From assembly GCA_000697455.1 (NCBI GenBank), contig JNET01033584.1, positions 1 through 15,349 of the forward strand: DNA of 15,349 nt. Direction: 5' to 3'. Positions 9,327-15,349 of this stretch are shown here, piece by piece. The stretch comes from Basidiobolus heterosporus B8920. Lineage: Eukaryota; Basidiobolomycota; Basidiobolomycetes; Basidiobolales; Basidiobolaceae. A program made the translations under genes and the position numbers. Each line of letters opens with the position of its first letter. Position 1 is the stretch's first letter. The notes under the pieces were generated by a model. It saw nothing but the letters and a program-made list of their open reading frames with translations, was not told the origin of the DNA and made no database searches.

Positions 9327-12300
9327 ATGGATCTGTCAGCACACCAAAAAGACTATCCTCTATCCTCTGCGCAAACCGAAATATGGCTGGCGCAACAACT
9401 TAACCCCGAAAGCGCTATCTACAATATTGCTCAGTACGTGGAAATTCCGGGTTTCATTGATACGGCGTTGTTCGAGAGAGCTTTATCGCAGGTACTAATG
9501 GAAGCCGAATGCTCACGACTTCAGTTCATAAGTGCAGAAAATGGCATAAGACAGTTCGTTGGCCCACTGAACTGGTCATTACCCGTGATCGACGTCAGCA
9601 ATGACCCTAATCCTCGAGAAACCGCAGAAGTCTGGATGCGAGCTAATTGTAAACAGCCGATTAATCTTCAACATGGCCTGAAAGTTAGACACACTCTGAT
9701 AAAGGTAGCAGAAGACCAATATCTTTGGTATCACTGCGCGCATCGTATTCTATTTGATGGGTATAGCGCTGCATTAATTTTGCAACGCGCCGCTGAGATA
9801 TATAGCTCTTTTGCTAATGGCACCACTAAAGCCAAGTACTTAATGAAGCCCCTATCATCTTTACTTCGGAGTGATATTGATTATCGAAATTCGACTCAAT
9901 TTACAATAGATCAGAACTATTGGCTAAACCACTGCAAGAATTGGCCAGAGCCTGCGACGCTGACAAGTAAAAAAGCTGTTTCTTCGCACTTGCCCGTTTG
10001 TCAGTCGATTCATTTCTCATCTCAGACAATTTCCTCTCTTACCTCTGACCCACACCACTTAAAATATATTTGGATAGCTGTTATAGCTGCATATCTTCAC
10101 CGTTGGACTGGTGCTGACGAGGTCACTTTAGGCTTCCCAGTTACAGCTCACTCTGGCGATATTCGGCATATCTCTGGTATAACATCGAATGTTATACCTA
10201 TCCGAATCATTGTAAAATCTGGTATGAACCTTTCATCATTGACCGAGCAGGTAGCGCACGAAGTTCTATGCGGATTGAAACACCAACGCTATCGGAGCGA
10301 GGAGTTAAGGCCCGGGAAAAGTCAACGCTTATTCGGTACTACGATCAACTTTGTACCGTTTGATCATAAGGTGTGTTTCGGGAAACGTATGTCAACGGTA
10401 CACAACCTCCTTACAGGCCCTATTGATGATCTGACTATCACTATATATAATGGGTCTAAAGATGGCCCTTTAAAAATTGACTTTGCGGCGAATCCCGCAC
10501 TTTATACAGCTAACGAACTAACTTTGCATCAGAATCGTATTTTAAGTCTCTTCGATACTCTCACAACAAACCCCTCAAAACCTGTCACTGACATAGCCAT
10601 AATTGACCCCGGGGAGAGGCGACAGTTGATAATGAAATGGAGTGATACCGAAATGCGATATTCTGAGCACATGTGTATTCACCAACTTTTTGAGGAGAAG
10701 GTTGCACATACACCGGAAGCCATTGCTGTAGTATACGCAGATCAGATTTTAAGTTATGCCGAGTTGAACGCTCGCGCTAACCGTCTCGCGCATCAGCTTA
10801 TTGAGCTAGGTATTGGAACTGAGGAGCCTGTTGCAATCTGTGTGAGACGATCACCGGAAATGGTAATAGGACTACTGGCAATCCTAAAGGCGGGCGGTGT
10901 CAGTGTACCTCTTGACCCAACACTCCCACTTGAGCGACTAAAATGCATTCTTAAAGATGCCGCACCATCGATCATGCTAGCTGATGAGATTGGACGTGCT
11001 TCATTTGGGGAGTCAACTCTAGCCCAATTGGCAGTGCTTGATCCGAGTCTATTACTGGAATCACCTACAAGTAACCCTGATATATTAGGACTGACCTCGC
11101 GTCATCTCGCCTACGTAATCTATACCTCTGGTTCGACTGACACTCCAAAAGGTGTGATGTTGGAGCATCGAGGTATTGTGAATCTGATTCAGGATCAAAT
11201 ATTTTGTTGCGGAGTACAAGCATCAAGTCGGTGCCTGCAGTTCGCCACTTTTGGTTTTGACGTGAGCATTTCTGAGATCTTTACTGCCCTAGGATCTGGT
11301 GCAAGTTTGTATATACCCTCAGATATTGTGCGTCTTAATAGATACGAATTGTGGGATTTTATGGAAACACATGCAATCACCCATGCAGTGCTCCCTCCAG
11401 CCTTACTTGAAAATGGTAATGATTTACCTACTTTAAGTAATCCTTTGACGTTAGTTTTGATAAGCGAAGCACCCAAAGCAGCCTTACTCGAGTCTCTGCT
11501 CAAACATGGTGTTGTTTTCACTGCATACGGCACAACTGAATCTAGCATTTGGTCTATAATGTGGCGTTGCTCACATAACATAAGCAATGGTATTGTTACC
11601 ATGGGCCGACCAATATCAAGTACTTGTGTCTACATACTAGATCCTTACGGTTATCCCGTCCCATTAGGGGCCATAGGTGAGCTGTACGTTGGTGGAGTAG
11701 GTGTAGCGCGTGGCTATTTGAATCGACCTGAGATGACTGCTGAACGCTTTTCTCCGGATCCATTCGGCACGGAGAATGAGACACGCATGTACAAGACAGG
11801 AGACATGGCCCGCTACCAATCAAATGGCAATATAGAGTTTTTAGGTCGTAATGATTCTCAGGTCAAAATACGCGGTCATCGAATAGAACTTGAAGAAATT
11901 GAAACACATCTTGTTGGGCACCCACAGGTAAGAGAGGTGGCGGTTCTTGCCCTGGGTGACGAAGGTAACAAGCGACTGGTGGCATATGTCGTAGCAGTAA
12001 AAGAAGAGCGCCTCGCCCGCATACTACGCTCCTATTTGGCATTGAAAGTACCTGAATACATGTTGCCTGCCGCCTTTGTACGCATGGATGCCTTACCATT
12101 AACACCAAGTGGTAAACTCAATCGCCAGGCATTTCCATCACCGGATATAGAGTCCTTTGCTCACAAAACCTATGAATCCCCACAAGGTGAAATTGAGATA
12201 ATGCTAGCAGAAATCTGGTCAGAGTTGCTAGGACTAGAACGTGTCGGTCGCCACGATAACTTCTCTGAGCTCGGCGGTCATTCATTACTTGCTGTGCGGA

Positions 12301-13172
12301 TGATCAGTCATATTCAGGCAAAGTTGGGTGAGGACGTAGGCTTGAGAATTCTTTTGGAAACACCATCTCTAGCAGCCTTGGCAGAAAGGATACAGAGGAA
12401 ACATGATAACCAAAGTAACCAGTTCGATGTTTTACTTCCCATTCACCCAAAGGGTAATCGTCCTCCACTATATTGCATTCATCCTGTCATTGGTCTGAGC
12501 TGGAGTTATTTTAGCCTTTCTAAGCTTTTAGGGCCAGAACAGCCTATTTACGGTCTGCAAACCCGGGGATTCATTGGGGAAGAGCCACTCGCTAAGTCAA
12601 TTGAAGCGATGGCATCAGACTACCTCAACCAGATTCGTAGTATCCAACCGAATGGACCATACTATCTCCTAGGATGGTCCTTTGGTGGCTGTATCGCCCA
12701 TTGTATGGCAATACTACTTCAACAACAAAGCGAAACGGTCGCATTGTTGGCTTTAATGGATAGCCCTATAGACTATACTCATCTGGAAAAGCTACCAAAC
12801 ATGGAGAAACTGATCACTCACTTAAATATTCCGGGCTACAGTGCTAATAAGTATGGAAACAAAAGGAAAGAAGTATTAACAAAAGTCCGGAGTATTATAG
12901 AAAACAACTTTAAAATCGGTCTGAGATATTTTCCTCGAGCTTTTTGTGGAAATGTTCTTTTTTTTAGGGCAACAGTAGCTGAAGAGGAAAGTCACGTCCT
13001 CATTTCACCGGACTCGCTAAAACCTTATATTACTGGATCCATTGAGACTTACGAAATCCCCTGTAAGCACCTTGATATGCATAAACCAACCCCTCTTGCT
13101 GAAATTAGCCGCATTCTAGCCATGAAACTAGCAGAGCCAGCTTTGTCACAATCAATGAGAGCTCATCTTTAA
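9327..13172 (+). CDS. Single-module NRPS, C-A-T-TE, EntF-like
   Basis: Nonribosomal peptide synthetase of 1281 aa, intronless, with the domain order and length of bacterial EntF (about 1290 aa). Condensation domain, about residues 10-430: opens YPLSSAQTEIW; its active-site motif reads HRILFDG at 139-145, so the usual second, catalytic His is Arg140. HQRY and INFVPFD resemble EntF. Adenylation domain, about 445-950: TSGSTDTPKG at 600-609 (Asp605 where Gly is usual), AYGTTES at 733-739 (Thr where Pro is usual), YKTGD, GRNDSQVKIRGHRIELEE, and Lys930 in PSGKLNRQ. Pocket residues aligned by eye to GrsA: D645, V646, S649, V688, V710, I712, A733, I741, W742, K930; Asp645 implies an alpha-amino acid, identity unassigned. 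Carrier domain: GGHSLL with Ser986 for the phosphopantetheine arm. Thioesterase: GWSFGG with Ser1118, Asp1145, His1248. The frame is open upstream to 9240, but 9327 is the first ATG and matches the EntF start. No partner arylation enzyme, efflux pump or phosphopantetheinyl transferase is in view. It is probably of bacterial origin. Confidence 0.93.
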   Translation: MDLSAHQKDYPLSSAQTEIWLAQQLNPESAIYNIAQYVEIPGFIDTALFERALSQVLMEAECSRLQFISAENGIRQFVGPLNWSLPVIDVSNDPNPRETAEVWMRANCKQPINLQHGLKVRHTLIKVAEDQYLWYHCAHRILFDGYSAALILQRAAEIYSSFANGTTKAKYLMKPLSSLLRSDIDYRNSTQFTIDQNYWLNHCKNWPEPATLTSKKAVSSHLPVCQSIHFSSQTISSLTSDPHHLKYIWIAVIAAYLHRWTGADEVTLGFPVTAHSGDIRHISGITSNVIPIRIIVKSGMNLSSLTEQVAHEVLCGLKHQRYRSEELRPGKSQRLFGTTINFVPFDHKVCFGKRMSTVHNLLTGPIDDLTITIYNGSKDGPLKIDFAANPALYTANELTLHQNRILSLFDTLTTNPSKPVTDIAIIDPGERRQLIMKWSDTEMRYSEHMCIHQLFEEKVAHTPEAIAVVYADQILSYAELNARANRLAHQLIELGIGTEEPVAICVRRSPEMVIGLLAILKAGGVSVPLDPTLPLERLKCILKDAAPSIMLADEIGRASFGESTLAQLAVLDPSLLLESPTSNPDILGLTSRHLAYVIYTSGSTDTPKGVMLEHRGIVNLIQDQIFCCGVQASSRCLQFATFGFDVSISEIFTALGSGASLYIPSDIVRLNRYELWDFMETHAITHAVLPPALLENGNDLPTLSNPLTLVLISEAPKAALLESLLKHGVVFTAYGTTESSIWSIMWRCSHNISNGIVTMGRPISSTCVYILDPYGYPVPLGAIGELYVGGVGVARGYLNRPEMTAERFSPDPFGTENETRMYKTGDMARYQSNGNIEFLGRNDSQVKIRGHRIELEEIETHLVGHPQVREVAVLALGDEGNKRLVAYVVAVKEERLARILRSYLALKVPEYMLPAAFVRMDALPLTPSGKLNRQAFPSPDIESFAHKTYESPQGEIEIMLAEIWSELLGLERVGRHDNFSELGGHSLLAVRMISHIQAKLGEDVGLRILLETPSLAALAERIQRKHDNQSNQFDVLLPIHPKGNRPPLYCIHPVIGLSWSYFSLSKLLGPEQPIYGLQTRGFIGEEPLAKSIEAMASDYLNQIRSIQPNGPYYLLGWSFGGCIAHCMAILLQQQSETVALLALMDSPIDYTHLEKLPNMEKLITHLNIPGYSANKYGNKRKEVLTKVRSIIENNFKIGLRYFPRAFCGNVLFFRATVAEEESHVLISPDSLKPYITGSIETYEIPCKHLDMHKPTPLAEISRILAMKLAEPALSQSMRAHL

Positions 13173-13583
13173 GCTCAACTCCCAATTGCCTATACGTTCT
13201 TGTTCGCTCTAAATATGTGTTTTGTGATCGCAATTATTGGAGCTGAATGTATACTGATAATTTTTCACAAGTGTAGTAATTCTTTTATCTGTATTCAGTC
13301 ATCTCAACAGCTCTGAAACCATCTTGATCTATCCGGATCCTAGTAAATATGATGCCATTTGGCACAATAAACTAAAGCTATAAATATGAATTACATCCTA
13401 TACTTCGAAATTTTAATGACATGGAGGTTCTTGAGATACTAGCCAAATCCATGGAAAGAGACTTCAGGACAAGAAAGTAATTATACACTGAACACAGGAT
13501 TAGGCAAAATTGTTGGATTGAGCTCACAAGTATCTAAGCACTAGGTAGTAGCTTCTCCATTTGAGCTTGAAGTATGCATAATT
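13173..13583. other. NRPS 3' region, no gene
   Basis: AT-rich DNA with no convincing reading frame. The first AATAAA (13366-13371) is about 195 bases after the NRPS stop. GC content falls sharply at the end of the NRPS gene. Confidence 0.5.
13366..13371 (+). terminator. AATAAA poly(A) signal of NRPS
   Basis: AATAAA in an AT-rich context, the first such hexamer downstream of the NRPS stop codon. Such a eukaryotic signal beside a bacterial-type coding region is what an assimilated transferred gene would have. Confidence 0.35.
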
Positions 13584-13720
13584 GAGAGGGGGGGGGAAAA
13601 GAAAACCATCAGCAGGTGTAATCTTTGTTAATAATTAATAAAGAAGTCAAGTTAGTACTGCAGTCTTTTAACAAGACTGTACAAGAACTTACTATTCTGA
13701 TAAAGATGTGAGGCTCAGTA
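13584..13720 (-). mobile_element. Mobile-element 3' end, copy 1
   Basis: Read on the minus strand, this copy has a short coding end resembling copies 3 and 4 (an LYSLVKRL peptide before the tail), then an AT-rich stretch with AACAAAGATTACACC, an imperfect hairpin (CACC...GGT) and a long C run (9 bases). It shares the GACTTCTTTATT...AAAGATTACACCT tail closely with copy 5. It is the most diverged coding part of the set and is probably an old, 5'-truncated copy. A LINE-like class is favoured but not proved. Confidence 0.45.
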
Positions 13721-14121
13721 GCCTTAAAGATCTAAATCAGTGGTGAAGGGCAATAGCAAAAGATAACCATGATACATCAATTACATGTATAATTGAGTGG
13801 TTGTGTGACTAGACTGGAACGAGAAATGGTGTGTGTTATCTCAAGTAATTCTCCCAGATATTAGCCTGGTATTACTCATAGGCTTTTGAGGTTTTCAGCA
13901 GCCTTATAACATCAATTTTGTTAGATCTGGATCTGATTGATATGATCCTTTAAACAATTCACAAGTGCACTGGATGGCTATTCATCATAAGGTAAGCTGA
14001 TGGTTTTATGATGGTATTCATTTGGTGTTTGTCCATCTACCACACATTTATTATTTGCTTAATGATGGTGTCAATCTGTCACATTTGGTACCAGCATAAA
14101 TGTGCTATGTATTTGTACATA

Positions 14122-14170
14122 CTTAGGGCTAGGGGGGATATCACCAATCAGGTGAATCATTACTTTTAGA
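14122..14170 (-). mobile_element. Mobile-element 3' tail, copy 2
   Basis: Only the tail is clear. On the minus strand TCACC-TGATT-GGTGA forms a perfect 5-bp stem, followed by ATAT, six C and TAGCCCTAAG. Hairpin, C run and a CCCTAA word appear in the same order as in copies 3-5. The upstream sequence is not clearly related. Confidence 0.45.
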
Positions 14171-14362
14171 AAAGTAGTATATCTAGAAAACTTAAAGTAT
14201 ATATGCCTGCTAAGAGGGGGAAAGCCTTGCAGGTAAGTAATTAAATATATATCTATTTGGTGTATTAGATTACGTTGAGTATATAATGTTCTTCTTGAGA
14301 GAAAATGAAACTTCAAGGCTTAAGTAGAATACTAAAGTGAGCCTTGTCATCATTACTCCTCA

Positions 14363-14522
14363 CTTAGGGTGTGACAATTACCAACCAGTAAAACCTGTAT
14401 ATTACAATAAATTAAAACAAAGAAGCTAATTGCTACTAGTATAGCTTTTTAATAACAGTATACAGACCAGATTCATTCTTAGTATGTATATCAGCTAAAC
14501 TGTCAAGCTCCTGAGAGCTGAG
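14363..14522 (-). mobile_element. Mobile-element 3' end, copy 3
   Basis: About 160 bases homologous to copy 4 at roughly four of five positions by eye. On the minus strand it encodes the end of a protein (LSSQELDSLA, then SGLYTVIKKLY and a stop), followed by AT-rich DNA, a short hairpin (TTAC...GTAA) and ACACCCTAAG. The hairpin stem differs from copy 4 but remains paired, suggesting that the fold matters. It is a 5'-truncated copy. Confidence 0.6.
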
Positions 14523-14623
14523 CACAAGATTTAGTGGGGATTGGGGCATGAGTACTGGAAGTAGTGGCTTATATACTGGTTGAACCATATGGTGAAAGAA
14601 AGGATTAACATTGAGCAAGAAAA

Positions 14624-14784
14624 GGGTTAGGGGGGTGACAATCACCAACAGGTGAAATCTTGATTTCAATAAATTAAAACAAAGAAGCTATTTGCTGCTA
14701 GTGCAGCTTTTTAACGATAGTATACAGACTGGAATCATTCTTAGCAAGTAAATGAGCTAAACTGTCAAGCTCCTGAGAGCTGAG
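14624..14784 (-). mobile_element. Mobile-element 3' end, copy 4
   Basis: On the minus strand this encodes LSSQELDSLA, then SSLYTIVKKLH and a stop, followed by AT-rich DNA, the hairpin TCACC-TGTT-GGTGA and a tail of C run plus CCCTAACCC. Its truncated 5' side joins the tail of copy 5 directly, head to tail, with no spacer. This arrangement is typical of non-LTR elements inserting into the ends of earlier copies or into telomere-like repeats. Confidence 0.6.
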
Positions 14785-14890
14785 GGTTAGGGGGATGATA
14801 ACCACCAGAAGGTGTAATCTTTATTTAAATTTTAAATAAAGAAGTCATAAGTAAAACTTAATAGAAGCTGATTGTTGACTGATCAAATAA
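14784..14890 (-). mobile_element. Mobile-element 3' tail, copy 5
   Basis: On the minus strand: GACTTCTTTATT, AT-rich DNA, AAAGATTACACC-TTCT-GGTGG hairpin, then five C and TAACCC. It follows directly after the partial reading frame at 14896-15349, so that frame may be the coding part of this least truncated copy. Tail similarity to copy 1 is high. Confidence 0.5.
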
Positions 14891-14895
14891 ATGGT

Positions 14896-15349
14896 TCAAG
14901 CTGAGGATTTGGAAACAGCTGTTTTCCAAATCCCTTCAATATCAATGGAGATATCAGGATGAAGAATTTGAGCTTCTGAAGTATAATGGTCTTTCAGGAA
15001 CTTGGTGATCTCAGGAGATGGGGAAAACTTTGCCAAGTATGTAAGTCTCTTCAGAAGTTCCTTCTCAAGTGAGAAAGGAACATTCAATGGATCCATAGGG
15101 TAGTTTTGAAATACATGCTCATCTTTCTCCCATTCAAGTAGATGGCTAACTTCTTCACAGAAGGCTTCTGCTATGGTCTTGTCAAGTATGACCTGTAATA
15201 GATCCTTGGAAGTATAATGAAGATTAATAACTTTGGACATATTGACCCCTATATCTCTAAGATAGCCTTTTTGCTCTGAAATAGGGAGAAATTCAGCATT
15301 TCTGAAGTAGCACACAGTCCATTGAGATGGAGGAGGAGTATCTTCTTTA
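14896..15349 (-). CDS. Partial ORF, probably mobile-element protein
   Basis: An open minus-strand frame enters from the right edge of the window and stops at 14896-14898, giving at least 150 residues of the C-terminal end. It is mixed-charge and helix-rich, with a segment around MSKVINLHYTSKDLLQVI and an acidic, aromatic middle (EWEKDEHVF). I see no zinc knuckle, reverse transcriptase YxDD box, endonuclease, protease or helicase motif in this part. The frame is followed within about 45 bases by the tail of copy 5, whose relatives are repeated through the flank; that is the only reason to call it element-derived. A host gene whose 3' end was later invaded is the alternative. There is no ATG start within the window. 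Confidence 0.45.
   Translation of the reverse strand, partial: KEDTPPPSQWTVCYFRNAEFLPISEQKGYLRDIGVNMSKVINLHYTSKDLLQVILDKTIAEAFCEEVSHLLEWEKDEHVFQNYPMDPLNVPFSLEKELLKRLTYLAKFSPSPEITKFLKDHYTSEAQILHPDISIDIEGIWKTAVSKSSA

Noticed and set aside
10793-12108. Minus-strand open stretches inside the NRPS gene
   Set aside because: They are shadows of the plus-strand coding region, which has all expected domain motifs.
13584-14850. G runs read as polypurine tracts before long terminal repeats
   Set aside because: The homologous segments are 5'-truncated ends with shared minus-strand coding, joined head to tail, and no paired terminal repeats are visible. An LTR origin is not excluded but fits less well.

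Overview
The window looks like nuclear DNA of a fungus. Six short-intron exons (introns 46-63 bases, GT...AG, some with CTAAC/CTAAT-like branch sites) build a complete eukaryotic trimethylguanosine synthase. TATA boxes and AATAAA signals surround the larger genes, and the flanks are AT-rich and full of decayed repeats. An intronless, bacterial-style nonribosomal peptide synthetase (NRPS) in such a setting recalls early-diverging fungi; Basidiobolus, reported to carry bacterial-type NRPS genes, is my best guess. That is inference, not proof.

Layout. 1-2300: AT-rich, no convincing gene, one diverged 34-base direct repeat. 2303-2875 (-): possible two-exon gene, not recognised. 3094-3573 (+): unresolved or decayed small gene behind a doubled TATA box. 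3638-4942 (-): TGS1, six exons, 343 aa, the best-supported host gene. 4979-5962: promoter DNA, two small repeats, and protein-like short frames on the minus strand that I could not join into one gene. 5963-6934 (+) and 7507-8496 (+): two intronless paralogous SAM-dependent methyltransferases of the histamine N-methyltransferase (HNMT) type. 9327-13172 (+): a 1281-aa single-module NRPS with condensation, adenylation, carrier and thioesterase domains in the EntF order. 13584-15349: at least three, probably five, minus-strand copies of one mobile-element 3' end, plus a partial reading frame running off the right edge.

How it may work together. The NRPS and the two methyltransferases lie in a row on the same strand with no other gene between them, and are richer in GC than the flanks. 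A 16-base motif with one mismatch occurs upstream of both the second methyltransferase and the NRPS. The simplest reading is a compact biosynthetic cluster: the NRPS activates one amino acid and releases a product through its thioesterase, and the HNMT-like enzymes methylate a nitrogen on the precursor or product. The NRPS has an HR instead of HH at the condensation active site and changes in two adenylation core motifs, so its chemistry may be unusual or partly lost.
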